A DNA stretch of 64,000 nucleotides from Pseudomonas syringae CC1557 (GTDB taxonomy: Bacteria > Pseudomonadota > Gammaproteobacteria > Pseudomonadales > Pseudomonadaceae): NCBI RefSeq assembly GCF_000452705.1, contig NZ_CP007014.1, forward strand, positions 4,651,501-4,715,500. Reading direction: 5' to 3'. A program made the position numbers and the translations under genes. The notes beneath the pieces are model-generated. The model was given only the letters and a program-made list of their open reading frames with translations. It was not told the origin of the DNA and searched no databases. Positions 52,291-61,971 of the stretch are shown piece by piece (the first letter of the stretch is position 1; each line of letters opens with the position of its first letter).

Positions 52291-54573
52291 TTAGAAATTG
52301 GCTTCAAGAGAAACGGTAACGGTACGCTCGACCCCGACGATGTAGGCCGGGTCGCCATCGCGGAAACCGCTGTAGGTGGCCGCGTTGGTTTTGGTGGTGT
52401 ACACGCCGTCGAGGTATTCCTTGTCGAACAGGTTGTCGACGTTCAGACGCAAGGTGGCATCCTTGACGATTTTCTTGTCCACCGGAAGGTAGATCCCTGC
52501 GCCCAGATTGAAGATGGTGCGCCCCGGAATACTTTCGTCGTTGGTCAGGTCGCCATACAGCTTGCTGGTGAGCTTGGCGCCAAAGGTCCCGTAATAACTG
52601 CCGTCGTCGTAGCCGATGTTGGCGGCCAGCATGTTCTTCGGCACGTTGGAAAACTGCTTGCCACTGGTGGGCAGCTCGATGGCTGCGCCGTTATTGAAGA
52701 CGGTCAGGTCATCTTTCTGTTTGGCGCGGGTGTAGGTGTACGAGGTGTAGTAATTGAAATGGTGCGGCAGCAAGCCACTCCATTCCAGTTCCAGACCGCT
52801 GTTGTCGACTGCACCGGCATTGATGTCGGCAAAGTCGCCGTTGATATCTTTTGATGACACCTGACGGTCCTTGAACTGCATGTAAAACAGCGTGGCCGCC
52901 AGCGTCATGTCTTGTTCGGTGTAGCGCCAGCCCAGTTCATGGTTCCAGCTGGTTTCCGGCTTGCTGTCGATGGAACCGGTGCCCGGGTCATAAAGGACGT
53001 AGTTCTGCGGCACGCGCATGTTGCGTGACAGGCTGTAGAACAACTGGTCGCGCTCATCCAGCTGATATTTGAGGCCGACGTTAGGCAACAGCTTGTTGTA
53101 GGTCTGGTCGCGTTTTTCCGGCCGCTCGGTCAGGCTGCCGTGGTTGGTGCCTTCGCGCTCGACATTCATGTAGGCCAAACCGCCTACCAGCGTCCAGTCC
53201 GGGGCGAAATACCAGGTGTCCTGAGCCCAGACTTTTTGTGCAGGCGTCACGGTATAGCGGTCACGGCCCTGGATTTCATTGCCGTTGGCATCGACCATGT
53301 AATCCGAATCCGGCTGGATACTTTCGGGCTTGCCATTGCTCTTCAGACGGATGAAAGGCTGAGTCTGCGACTGGCGGGCGCGTTCGTACCAGTAGCCGAC
53401 CTGTACGCTGTGCTCGTCGTTGACGTCCCAGTTCAACTTGGTGGTGATCCCCGGACGCCATGTCTGCGTGCGCGAAGGCCGGTAATACACGCCAGTGGTC
53501 GATGATCCGTCTGCGTTATAAGCCGCCGCCGTCGGCAGGTTGCTCAGGTCGAATAAACCGTTCTGATTCGAGCCGCGATTGAGCGCATAGGAAGAACTGT
53601 TCACGCCGCTGCCGTTACCCCAGAAATAATAGGGGATGACTGAAAGAGACAGATTGTCGGCCAGTTTGAATTGGGTATTGAGCACGCCGGTGAACGTCTG
53701 GAACGGGTTCTGCGCCAGCTCGTAGTAGCTGGACAATTTGCCGTTGCTGCCCAGCGCAGGCGTCGAAGGATAAGGGTCAAACTTGCGCCCGTTCTGCTGG
53801 AACTGACTCTTGGTGAGCTGGCTATAGCTGTTGTTGTCTTGCTCGTGGTACTTGAGGATCAGATTGGCGGTATTGCCCGAGCCCATGTCGAAGAAGCTGT
53901 TCCACTCCACTTTGTCGGCGCGCACAGCGCCATCGCCGCGCCACTTCTGACCTTCGGTATGGGACATCGACAGCCAGTTGCTCAGCCCGTTTATCTCGCC
54001 GGTATTGAGCCGCGCAAACGTTTTGTAAGTGCCGTTGCTGCCCGCCACCTGTTTGACGAATGCGCCGGTTTCCTTGGTGGGACGAATGGTGACAATACCG
54101 ATGTTGCCGCCGCTGGAACCGATATGCGGGCCGTCACTTTCGGCAGAGCCTTGAGTCACGAAAATCTGATCGATGTTTTCCGGGTCCCCCAGCAGATTGG
54201 AGTACAGCGCGTAGTTACCGGAGTCGTTGATCGGCATACCGTCTACCGACATGCCTACCTGATCGGAGTTGAGCCCGCGCATGGTGAACTTGAAACCAGA
54301 AAGGCCCGTGGCGTCTTCGCTGGAGATGTTCAGGCCCGGCGTGTACTTGAGCTTGTCGATCGCATTCCCGGTCGCGGTCTGCTTGTCGAGCGCTTCCTTG
54401 GTGACAGTGGAGCGCGCCTTGATGCTCTCCTCCTGCACCATGTAGCCACCCCCGACTGTCGCCTTGCCTTGCACACCAATGGTGCCGACATCACTGGCAT
54501 TCGAGTCGGCCATGACCATGCCGTGACTCATGCCCGCGGCGACCAACGCAAGGTGAATTCTGGAAAGCTTCAT
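52291..54573 (-). CDS. TonB-dependent outer-membrane receptor
   Basis: The 760-residue receptor has a signal peptide, a plug domain (TPGLNISSEDATGLSGFKFT, MRGLNSDQVGMSVDGMPIN), and a 22-strand barrel ending in YIVGVERTVTVSLEANF, with the expected terminal Phe. It is most like FecA-type receptors of ferric chelates, but the ligand cannot be told. It lies between tonB and exbB, so it has a dedicated energy system. ATG 54573 is chosen by the signal peptide; an open frame extends to 54786 without one. Confidence 0.9.
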   Translation of the reverse strand: MKLSRIHLALVAAGMSHGMVMADSNASDVGTIGVQGKATVGGGYMVQEESIKARSTVTKEALDKQTATGNAIDKLKYTPGLNISSEDATGLSGFKFTMRGLNSDQVGMSVDGMPINDSGNYALYSNLLGDPENIDQIFVTQGSAESDGPHIGSSGGNIGIVTIRPTKETGAFVKQVAGSNGTYKTFARLNTGEINGLSNWLSMSHTEGQKWRGDGAVRADKVEWNSFFDMGSGNTANLILKYHEQDNNSYSQLTKSQFQQNGRKFDPYPSTPALGSNGKLSSYYELAQNPFQTFTGVLNTQFKLADNLSLSVIPYYFWGNGSGVNSSSYALNRGSNQNGLFDLSNLPTAAAYNADGSSTTGVYYRPSRTQTWRPGITTKLNWDVNDEHSVQVGYWYERARQSQTQPFIRLKSNGKPESIQPDSDYMVDANGNEIQGRDRYTVTPAQKVWAQDTWYFAPDWTLVGGLAYMNVEREGTNHGSLTERPEKRDQTYNKLLPNVGLKYQLDERDQLFYSLSRNMRVPQNYVLYDPGTGSIDSKPETSWNHELGWRYTEQDMTLAATLFYMQFKDRQVSSKDINGDFADINAGAVDNSGLELEWSGLLPHHFNYYTSYTYTRAKQKDDLTVFNNGAAIELPTSGKQFSNVPKNMLAANIGYDDGSYYGTFGAKLTSKLYGDLTNDESIPGRTIFNLGAGIYLPVDKKIVKDATLRLNVDNLFDKEYLDGVYTTKTNAATYSGFRDGDPAYIVGVERTVTVSLEANF

Positions 54574-54593
54574 CACTCTGTTCCTTGTCAGTG

Positions 54594-55364
54594 CTATTGC
54601 ACGCTGTAGTTGAAGGTAGCGGTGAAGCGCTGTTCGCTGCGTCCGCCAAAGGCTTGCTCGGGAAACGGCTTGACCTGCTTGATGCGGCGCAGACTGTTGG
54701 CGGCGGCGCGGTTGAGCAGCATGCTGGAGGCCTGGGTCTGAATGCCGGAGTCCAGCACTCGCCCTTGGCGGTCGACCAATAACCACACCACAACCTCGCC
54801 ACTCGGGCGCTCCAGTGAGGCCTGGCGCCCCGTCGGGTATTGTTTGTAACCGTCCAGCTCACTGCGCAGTCCTTTGAGGTAGCCCCCTTCCATACCCTGG
54901 GTGTCGACTTTCGGCGGTGCGGGTGGCGCAGGCGGTGAAGGCGGCGCAACCGGAGCGCTGGCTATCGGCTTGCTGGGTGCCTGAACCGGCTCGACGGGTT
55001 TTGCCACTGCCGGTTTGGGCAAGGGTTTAGGCCTTGGTTCTGGCTTGATCTCCGGCTTGTTTTTTGGCTTGGGAGCAGGCTTGGGAACAGGCTTGGGAGG
55101 CGGTGGCGCCGGTTCGGCGTCTTCGCTCTCTACAACAGGCGGCGGAGGTGGCGGCTCGTCAGGTTGTATGGGAGGCGGGTCGGGCTGCGTCAATGGCTCA
55201 GGGGCGGGCTGTTCGGGCTCGACCAGCGCCAGCTCGACGGCCGACTCGTCGTACACCGGCTCCACCTTCAAGGCACGTGTTTGCAACCCCATCACAATCA
55301 CGATGAGCGCCACGAGCGCTGGGAAGCCACCAAGCCACTGACGTACACGAAACAGGAAATACAT
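54594..55364 (-). CDS. tonB: TonB protein
   Basis: The 256-residue protein has an N-terminal membrane anchor, a long Pro-Lys and Pro-Glu rich spacer (residues about 50-145, for example PPPPKPVPKPAPKPKNKP) that spans the periplasm, and a C-terminal TonB domain (SGEVVVWLLVDRQGRVLDSG and FPEQAFGGRSEQRFTATFNY). It transmits energy to the adjacent receptor. It starts three bases after the exbD stop. Confidence 0.9.
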   Translation of the reverse strand: MYFLFRVRQWLGGFPALVALIVIVMGLQTRALKVEPVYDESAVELALVEPEQPAPEPLTQPDPPPIQPDEPPPPPPVVESEDAEPAPPPPKPVPKPAPKPKNKPEIKPEPRPKPLPKPAVAKPVEPVQAPSKPIASAPVAPPSPPAPPAPPKVDTQGMEGGYLKGLRSELDGYKQYPTGRQASLERPSGEVVVWLLVDRQGRVLDSGIQTQASSMLLNRAAANSLRRIKQVKPFPEQAFGGRSEQRFTATFNYSVQ

Positions 55365-55366
55365 AG

Positions 55367-55774
55367 TCAGGATTTGCGCGTGGCGATGGAGACTGACGTG
55401 AAACCACCCAGACGCAGGGTGTCCATGATCTCGACCAGACGGGCGACTTCCACGCCCTTGTCACTGTTAACGATGATCGTGGTTTTGGTGTCGGGTTTTT
55501 CCAGTGCTTTCAAGGCAGGCACAATGGCGTCGACCGTGGTCGCCTTGCCATCGAGCTGTAATTCGCCGTTGAGTCCCAGAGTCAGGATCGATTTGTTCTG
55601 CGGCTTAAGCTGCTGTGAACTGCTGGCACTCGGCAACTGGGTTTTCATCCCCAACGCCGGAATCACGTTCAGACTTACCAATACGAAAAAGACCAGCAGG
55701 AACATCATCACATCGATCATGGGGATCAGTTCGATGTGCGCCTTGCGCTTTTTAGGTTCATCCCACGTTCTCAT
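55367..55774 (-). CDS. exbD: ExbD-family energy-transducing protein
   Basis: The 135-residue protein has the single membrane helix with the essential Asp (IELIPMIDVMMFLLVFFVL) and a periplasmic domain. It is the first gene of the exbD-tonB-receptor-exbB operon. The promoter must lie in the 200-base divergent region before the GNAT gene. Confidence 0.9.
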   Translation of the reverse strand: MRTWDEPKKRKAHIELIPMIDVMMFLLVFFVLVSLNVIPALGMKTQLPSASSSQQLKPQNKSILTLGLNGELQLDGKATTVDAIVPALKALEKPDTKTTIIVNSDKGVEVARLVEIMDTLRLGGFTSVSIATRKS

Positions 55775-55860
55775 GCCCGGCCTCTCGCTCTCTTGTTAGA
55801 GGCCGAGAATCTAGCAACCAAACATGACCGATCGGTTGGTTTTACAAGACCGATACGTGA

Positions 55861-55878
55861 CTGTTACATGGCTGTTAC
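55861..55878 (+). promoter_or_regulatory. candidate pho box 1
   Basis: CTGTTAC, four bases, CTGTTAC. The spacing equals the PhoB consensus CTGTCAT-N4-CTGTCAT and each half matches at five of seven positions. Confidence 0.5.
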
Positions 55879-55913
55879 CTGTACATTTCATGGCACTTAA
55901 ATGATTATTGAGC

Positions 55914-55931
55914 CTGTCACGGAAATGCCAT
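55914..55931 (+). promoter_or_regulatory. candidate pho box 2
   Basis: CTGTCAC, four bases, ATGCCAT. The first half matches the PhoB half-site at six of seven positions and the second at five. Confidence 0.45.
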
Positions 55932-55976
55932 AACAACGCGGCAGCGTTTGAGCATTCAACCCGACGGAAAATACGG

Positions 55977-56540
55977 ATGAGTCACCCGCTGCCCACCCTC
56001 AGAACATCACGTCTGCTGCTAGCCGCGTTGCAGCCTGAACAGGCACTTACCTTCGCGCGCCTGGCCGACGAGCCGACGATTGCGGCCATGACCTCTGCAC
56101 TGCCCAGTCCCTATACCCTTGAGCATGCGCAGGCATTCATCGCCGAGACCCATGAAAAATACGCCGCCGGTGAGGCGGTGAGCCTCGGGGTTCACCTCCA
56201 GGAAACCGGAGAGTTGACCGGGATCGTGTCGCTGCGCCTTTCGATGTCGCATCGCAGCGGCAATCTGGGTTACTGGACAGGAATCCAATACCAAAATCGG
56301 GGTTATGCCTGCGAAGCGGCCAAAGGCTTGCTGAGGCATGGCTTCACGGACATGAACCTCAACCGCATCGTCGGCCAGTGCTTCAGCGAAAACCTGGCCA
56401 GCGCCAGGGTCCTGGAGAAGTGCGGGCTATCCTATGAGGGCTGTAGCAGAGAGGCATTTCTGAAAAACGGTGTGTTCAAGAACATGTTGCTGTTCGGACT
56501 GTTGCGCTCGGAATACGAATCGTCGGAGGCCACGTCATGA
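55977..56540 (+). CDS. GNAT-family acetyltransferase (RimJ/RimL-like)
   Basis: The 187-residue protein has the GNAT fold with the acetyl-CoA loop region GYWTGIQYQNRGYACEA and the C-terminal NLASARVLEKCGLSYEG. It may acetylate an amino group on a small molecule or a protein. It overlaps the next gene (phoD) by ATGA, so the two are coupled; this is an unusual pair and suggests a shared role or shared Pho control. ATG 55977 follows GGA; a longer frame begins at 55908 without better support. Confidence 0.78.
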   Translation: MSHPLPTLRTSRLLLAALQPEQALTFARLADEPTIAAMTSALPSPYTLEHAQAFIAETHEKYAAGEAVSLGVHLQETGELTGIVSLRLSMSHRSGNLGYWTGIQYQNRGYACEAAKGLLRHGFTDMNLNRIVGQCFSENLASARVLEKCGLSYEGCSREAFLKNGVFKNMLLFGLLRSEYESSEATS

Positions 56541-58108
56541 CAGATTTCAACCCGGACCGTCGACGCATCATTACTGGAGTAGCCGGTGCAACGTTGCTGT
56601 CGATCCTCAGCCCGTTTGCGCGCAGCGCGGGGGTCGATTATCCATTCACGCTCGGCGTGGCGTCTGGCGATCCGTTGCCGGACGGCTTCGTGATATGGAC
56701 ACGTCTGGCACCAAAAGTGATGACTCCCTCGGGTGATGGCGGTCTGAACAAACCTGTTGAAGTGCGTTGGAAGATCGCCAGCGATGCGGCCATGGTTCAC
56801 ATAGTCCGCACAGGACAGGCCACCGCCCACCCGCGACTTGCCCATTCAGTGCATGTCGAAGTGAGCGGTTTGCAGCCCGGACGTCCGTATTGGTATCAGT
56901 TCGAGAGCCTGGGGGCGCAAAGCGCTGTCGGGCAGGCGTGTACTGCACCGCCGGCAAGCGCCATGGTCTCGGCGCGGTTCGGCTTCGTGTCGTGTTCGCA
57001 CTGGGAGGCAGGATACTTCAGCGCCTATCGACACCTGGCGGCGGAGCGCCCGGATCTGGTGTTCTTTCTTGGCGACTACATCTATGAGATGAACGTATCC
57101 GCGGAAAACCCTCGGTTCCCGCGTCACCACGCTACACCTGACCCCATGGACCTGGCGGGCTATCGCAATCGATACGCGCAGTACAAGACCGACCCCGACC
57201 TGCAAGCTTTGCATGCTTGCGCGCCGAGCGTCGCCACGTGGGACGATCATGAAGTGCAAAACGATTACGCCGCTCAGTGGTCACAGGACCCCGGCGTGCC
57301 TGTGGACAGTTTTCTGCGCCGCAGGACCGCCGCTTATCAGGCGTTTTACGAACACATGCCGTTGCGCGCCAGCAGCCTGCCCAAAGGACAGGAAATGCGT
57401 ATCTACCGCAACCTCGACTACGGGCGTCTGGCTCGTTTTCACGTGCTGGACGGTCGACAGTACCGCTCCGAGCAACCCTGCATCCAGGCCAACGGCAGCC
57501 GTCGAGGTCACGTCGCGCCCAGCGACTGTCCGGATCTGCATGACCCGAAACGCACCATGCTCGGCTGGGAACAGGAAGCCTGGCTGGACCGCAGCTTCGC
57601 CGAGTCTCCCGGGCAGTGGAATGTCATTGCCCAGGATTTGCTGGTCGCGCCACTGGAACAGCGCGATCTCAAGACCCAGGCGCTGGGCCACTGGACCGAC
57701 GGCTGGGACGGCTACATGACCACCCGCGAGCGCGTGCTGGCCTCCCTGCAACGCCACCAGACCCGCAACCCGGTGTTCTGGGGTGGCGATATCCATTCGT
57801 TCTGGACCACCGACCTGCACGCCGACGCAGGTAATCCGGATTCAGCCATCGTCGCCACCGAGTTCGTCGGCACTTCGGTAACCTCCAGCGGACCACCGTT
57901 CGACGCTTTCAACAGCATTCTGGGCCTCAATCCACATGTGAAGTTCTTCGATAGCCGTCAGCGTGGCTATGTGTCCGTGGACCTGAGCGAGCAGCAAATG
58001 CTGACTCGCTTCCAGGTTGTTTCGGAGGTGCTTGACCCTGCCGCCAGCGTGTCGACGCTCAAGCAATTTGCAGTGGAGGCTGGCAAGACCGGGGCTGTAC
58101 CTGGCTAG
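56537..58108 (+). CDS. phoD: PhoD-family alkaline phosphatase/phosphodiesterase, Tat-exported
   Basis: The 523-residue enzyme has a Tat signal (DRRRIITGVAGATLL) and PhoD domain motifs SCSHWEAGYF, FLGDYIYE, WDDHEVQNDY and GGDIHSFWTTDL, whose residues bind the metal cluster. PhoD enzymes release phosphate from phospho-mono- and diesters outside the cytoplasm. Candidate pho boxes lie upstream of its partner gene. The N-terminal part is normal and no truncation is seen. Confidence 0.9.
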   Translation: MTDFNPDRRRIITGVAGATLLSILSPFARSAGVDYPFTLGVASGDPLPDGFVIWTRLAPKVMTPSGDGGLNKPVEVRWKIASDAAMVHIVRTGQATAHPRLAHSVHVEVSGLQPGRPYWYQFESLGAQSAVGQACTAPPASAMVSARFGFVSCSHWEAGYFSAYRHLAAERPDLVFFLGDYIYEMNVSAENPRFPRHHATPDPMDLAGYRNRYAQYKTDPDLQALHACAPSVATWDDHEVQNDYAAQWSQDPGVPVDSFLRRRTAAYQAFYEHMPLRASSLPKGQEMRIYRNLDYGRLARFHVLDGRQYRSEQPCIQANGSRRGHVAPSDCPDLHDPKRTMLGWEQEAWLDRSFAESPGQWNVIAQDLLVAPLEQRDLKTQALGHWTDGWDGYMTTRERVLASLQRHQTRNPVFWGGDIHSFWTTDLHADAGNPDSAIVATEFVGTSVTSSGPPFDAFNSILGLNPHVKFFDSRQRGYVSVDLSEQQMLTRFQVVSEVLDPAASVSTLKQFAVEAGKTGAVPG

Positions 58109-58298
58109 GTGACTCTTTGGATACGCGAGGTTGGGGACGTTACTGTCCACTGTGAAGAGAGAGTAAATGCTCCCTGACGCGCCGCGCATTGCCAGGCCTT
58201 GCCCGATGAACAGCTATTCGGTAATGACCGCCAACTGAGTAACACTGAGTTGCATGAAACCGGTATCTACAGGCCTCGTGTACACGTTACGCCAATCC

Positions 58299-59159
58299 TT
58301 AAATCAACTCCCACGTATCGTTGGCCTGCCTGCAAAATGTGCTGTCCTGCTTCTCGGTAGCGCCACCTTCGGTTTTCAGGTTCACCGCTACCGGCCGACA
58401 GGTGGTTTCGGCTGCGGTTTTGCCGGACGGCAGAGACGAGATCGAGCCCAGGTCAAATGCCTCGGTCTCTTTGCTGGCCGACACGTTCATCTCATCGAGC
58501 TTGACCGGGGACCGCCTCTTTATGGCATCGGCGTCGGACTTCGTCATCACGTAATCCTTGTGCACATAGCCTACCGTCACCCCCCTGCGCCCGACCAGAA
58601 TCCAGTCGCCGGTAGAGCCTACTGCAGTGAACTGGGTATTGCCCGGCAGGCTGCCTACCTTGTCAGCCCTCATGTCGGGTGCCGAACGCACATTCAGACC
58701 GGAGCGAGTGAAGTAAGGCTGGTTTATAAGCTTCATTGACGGCACGGCCTGAATGTTGGGTGTGCGCTTGATCTCGATAGTCCTGGTTGCCCTGTATTCC
58801 GGGCCTGGTGTAATAACAGCGCTGGCCTTGGAGTGATCGGAACGCCAGACGGCAGTGGGCTGCGCCACAGTGGTGGCTGGCTGATTGAGAACTTCTTGAG
58901 TGCGCAGCGCCAGCGCCTGTTTATCCTTGTCGTCGAGCATCTGGCCGATACGGTTGCCAATGTAGCCACCAACGCCAGCAACGATCAGCGCCGCAGCGAT
59001 CTGGCCATTGCCTTTGCCCATCGTCGCGCCAACCGCCAGACCGGCAATACCGCCGATCACAGTACCTGCCTGCTCTTTGCTGATGCCCATCTGCGCACAT
59101 CCGGTGACGGAGGTGGCGACCGTTACTGCCAGGACTGATACAACGAATTTCTTGCGCAC
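58299..59159 (-). CDS. SH3-domain lipoprotein with glycine-zipper
   Basis: The 286-residue lipoprotein has a type II signal (SVTGC, Cys21), a glycine-zipper 2TM region (AGTVIGGIAGLAVGATMGKG, AALIVAGVGGYIGNRIGQM), and a bacterial SH3 domain (GLNVRSAPDMRADKVGSLPG to GYVHKDYVM). Four cysteines lie in the C-terminal 60 residues. The likely role is in the envelope. It begins 25 bases after the membrane-protein gene, so the two form an operon. Confidence 0.8.
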   Translation of the reverse strand: MRKKFVVSVLAVTVATSVTGCAQMGISKEQAGTVIGGIAGLAVGATMGKGNGQIAAALIVAGVGGYIGNRIGQMLDDKDKQALALRTQEVLNQPATTVAQPTAVWRSDHSKASAVITPGPEYRATRTIEIKRTPNIQAVPSMKLINQPYFTRSGLNVRSAPDMRADKVGSLPGNTQFTAVGSTGDWILVGRRGVTVGYVHKDYVMTKSDADAIKRRSPVKLDEMNVSASKETEAFDLGSISSLPSGKTAAETTCRPVAVNLKTEGGATEKQDSTFCRQANDTWELI

Positions 59160-59184
59160 TGGATTTGCTCCCTTTTAAAACGGC

Positions 59185-60486
59185 TCACTCCGCGTCGAGC
59201 AGAGGTCTGGTCAGGTTGTACAACATGGCTTGCGCAGACATCGCCCAATGAAAGACACCAGCCATCAGGGTCGGACCTGTCTCGATGCTCTTGAACGCGG
59301 TGCGATAACCTGGCGATTGAGTGATCGCGTTGCTGGCAAGCAGGGGGACCACCACAATCAGCGCAATCGCCGCGACTCTGATAGCCAGAAGCCTCTTCTG
59401 TATGAACGCGCGCCGCTCGATGGTCGATAGCAGCAACCCGACGATATTAAGGGCCCCCGTGAAAAGACCGCTCAGCAACGACCAGGGCACGAACCACATG
59501 TTTTTCAGAACGCTCAGGCTCTGCTCCCCATGCACGTCAGTGTTCGCCACGTCGCTGGCCATGTTGCCGGCAATGCCGTTGAGGTACGCGTTGAACTGGT
59601 GGCGGGTCGCGAGCAGGTCCATACCTTCGACGTAGCGCGGGCCAAGCGTGTGCCTGGCCAGTTGGCGGACCTCGCGGGTGTCGGCCATTGCTTGCCGGCT
59701 GCGCAGGCCCGATGGCATCGCCAGCGCGTAGTCCTTGGCGCTTGGGAGGGCCTTTGGTTGATCAGTGTTTGAGGAGGCAGCAAGTGGCTCGCGTTTGTTG
59801 CCCGGCACACCGGAACGTCTCGCGGTCTCTATCCTGACGTACTCACGGGCGATATCGTCAAAGACCGGAATGAACTCTGCTTGCAGACGCCCATAAAGCA
59901 CATCGGCATTGCGTCGCGTATAGCCCTTGAAGACGGCTTGAGCAAAACCCTGAAAATTGCGGTCGATCTGCTCGACATACGAGCCTTGAACACTCATCAG
60001 CACGCCAAGGTTGGCGATGAAGGCTTTACCCTCGCCCTTGTCGCGGTATTCCTGATAAGGGATGCCGGGGATTTGCAACGAATCGTAGAGCAGACCTTTT
60101 TTCGTCACGTAGGCATACAAGCTGTAAACCCGCAGATCAGACGGGAACTCTTCGGCAATGACGTCAGGGACCACACCCTGGACCCACCATGTTACCGGGG
60201 CCAGAACCAAGGTGCTGAGCATGATGGAGCGCAGGAGATGCTGCTGATGCCCCCATTTACCGTGGGCCCAGATGCATACGCGCCAGGCCACCAGACAAAC
60301 ACTGACCGACGCCAGGCTCTGACCGTATATCTCAAGGGTCTGCAGGTTCTTGAGGGGGATGTCGGCGCCTGCCTTGTTCAACAACTCCGCGTTGAAAAGC
60401 AAGCCGCCCAATAGGCAGAAGGCGTTGAGAACAGCAAGTACAGCAAGCAGCATCCAACCAGTCCTTGTCAGAGCGGAATCAGCCAT
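59185..60486 (-). CDS. integral membrane protein of unknown function
   Basis: The 433-residue protein has at least five hydrophobic segments, near residues 10-30, 55-75, 85-105, 325-345 and 362-385, with a large hydrophilic loop of about 200 residues between the third and fourth. I do not recognise a family. It is cotranscribed with the SH3 lipoprotein; the pair may form an envelope complex. Confidence 0.7.
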   Translation of the reverse strand: MADSALTRTGWMLLAVLAVLNAFCLLGGLLFNAELLNKAGADIPLKNLQTLEIYGQSLASVSVCLVAWRVCIWAHGKWGHQQHLLRSIMLSTLVLAPVTWWVQGVVPDVIAEEFPSDLRVYSLYAYVTKKGLLYDSLQIPGIPYQEYRDKGEGKAFIANLGVLMSVQGSYVEQIDRNFQGFAQAVFKGYTRRNADVLYGRLQAEFIPVFDDIAREYVRIETARRSGVPGNKREPLAASSNTDQPKALPSAKDYALAMPSGLRSRQAMADTREVRQLARHTLGPRYVEGMDLLATRHQFNAYLNGIAGNMASDVANTDVHGEQSLSVLKNMWFVPWSLLSGLFTGALNIVGLLLSTIERRAFIQKRLLAIRVAAIALIVVVPLLASNAITQSPGYRTAFKSIETGPTLMAGVFHWAMSAQAMLYNLTRPLLDAE

Positions 60487-60628
60487 TCAGAGCACCCAGG
60501 TGCAGCTTGAATCACTGATCAACCAATGCTGCATTTTGCCTGTCGTCCAGAGACGATGCCAGAGCTATCAGGTATTGCCGGCCATCCCGGCCGCGCAACA
60601 CCTCAACCATAGCCATCGACGTCAGGTG

Positions 60629-61942
60629 CTACTTGAGCTGGTTGGCAAACCGCCCGACGGCACCCACCACCTGCTTGGCCCCTTCCTGAATTTCAACAAT
60701 CACCGCGCCCGCCTCGTTGGCCAGCATAAGGCCCTGCTCCGCCTGCGTGCGACTGTTGGCCATACCGCGCACTGCCTCATCGGCCAGCGCCTGATTCTGC
60801 TGCACGACGCTGACGATTTCTTCGGTCGCTGCGCTGGTACGACCGGCCAACTGGCGAACCTCATCAGCCACCACGGCAAAGCCCCTGCCCTGCTCACCGG
60901 CCCGGGCGGCCTCGATGGCAGCGTTGAGCGCGAGCAGGTTGGTCTGCTGAGCGATACCGCCAATGGTTTGCACGATAGAGTTGATCAACAATGACTGTTT
61001 GCCCAACGCTTCGATCCCGGACGCTGCCGACTGCATCTCTGCGGAGATCTTGCGCATGGTCTCGACAGTGTTTTGCACAACATCGGCCCCACGCTGGGCG
61101 CTGATGTCAGTCTTTTGGGATATTTCGAAAGCCACGCTGGCTGCCTGACTGACGTCCTCTTCGCGGGCGACCTGATCGGTGACCAGCGTGGCGAACTTGA
61201 CGACCTTGTAGAGATTGCCCTGAGCGTCATGTACCGGGTTGTAGGTCGCTTCCAGCCACACCTCACGGCCATGGCTGTCGATACGTTTGAACCGACCGGC
61301 GACAAACTCGCCACGGTTGAGCGTGGCCCAGAAATCACGGTACGCCGTCTGCGATGTTTCCTGCGGATCACAGAACAGGCTGTGATGCTTGCCTTTGATT
61401 TGCGTCAGGTTGTAACCCATGCCGCGTAGAAACTGGTCGTTGGCAGTCAATACATGCCCGCTCAGATCGAACTCGATCACCGCACTCGAGCGCAACAGTG
61501 CCTGAATGAACGCGGAATTCTCGGCGGCGGTTTCGACGACCTGAGTGATATCAGATCCGTAACACTGAAGATGCGCCAGCTTGCCTTGCTCATCCAGCAC
61601 CGGCTGCCACATTGCACGAATCCAGACCAGACTGCCGTTGGCGTGCAGAAAACGGTATCTATCAATAACCGACTCGCCGTTCTGCATCGATGACTTGAGG
61701 TCACGGTAGCAACTGAGCTGTCTGACGTAACTCGGAATCAAATGGTCCAGGTCACGGCCCACAACCTGATCGAGCGTATAGCCAAGCGTCGTCAGGAAGT
61801 TTTCATTGGCATGAGAAATACGATTGCTGGCATCCAGCGTCAACGACAGCATTCGCGCGTCGATCCCTTTCTGCATTTGCCGGTACATGGATAACTCGGC
61901 CTGCTGTGCCTGTAATTCCTTTTTCAAGCGAGTATTGAACAT
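60629..61942 (-). CDS. soluble PAS-PAS chemoreceptor (BdlA-like)
   Basis: The 437-residue protein lacks membrane helices. It has two PAS domains (about residues 30-150 and 150-270; the first contains [15 protein letters not shown], the second [15 protein letters not shown]) and a receptor signalling domain with [18 protein letters not shown]. This is the BdlA arrangement, linked in P. aeruginosa to biofilm dispersal and c-di-GMP. The start at 61942 ([10 protein letters not shown]) is chosen over an upstream codon at 61981. Confidence 0.85.
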   Translation of the reverse strand: MFNTRLKKELQAQQAELSMYRQMQKGIDARMLSLTLDASNRISHANENFLTTLGYTLDQVVGRDLDHLIPSYVRQLSCYRDLKSSMQNGESVIDRYRFLHANGSLVWIRAMWQPVLDEQGKLAHLQCYGSDITQVVETAAENSAFIQALLRSSAVIEFDLSGHVLTANDQFLRGMGYNLTQIKGKHHSLFCDPQETSQTAYRDFWATLNRGEFVAGRFKRIDSHGREVWLEATYNPVHDAQGNLYKVVKFATLVTDQVAREEDVSQAASVAFEISQKTDISAQRGADVVQNTVETMRKISAEMQSAASGIEALGKQSLLINSIVQTIGGIAQQTNLLALNAAIEAARAGEQGRGFAVVADEVRQLAGRTSAATEEIVSVVQQNQALADEAVRGMANSRTQAEQGLMLANEAGAVIVEIQEGAKQVVGAVGRFANQLK

Positions 61943-61971
61943 GGCTGCACCGATTGTGGGGTTGTACGTAT

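Larger units (their letters stand above)
55775..55976. promoter_or_regulatory. divergent regulatory region with pho-box-like repeats and a palindrome
   Basis: The region between exbD and the GNAT gene contains a perfect palindrome ACCGATCGGT (55827-55836) with a direct repeat of GACCGAT at 55848-55854. It also contains two tandem seven-base repeats resembling pho boxes (55861-55878 and 55914-55931), oriented toward the GNAT-phoD genes. Confidence 0.55.

Noticed and set aside
55897..55911. Fur-box-like AATGATTATTG near exbD
   Set aside because: Too few matches to the 19-base Fur consensus and only one half-site, though iron control of a TonB system would be normal.
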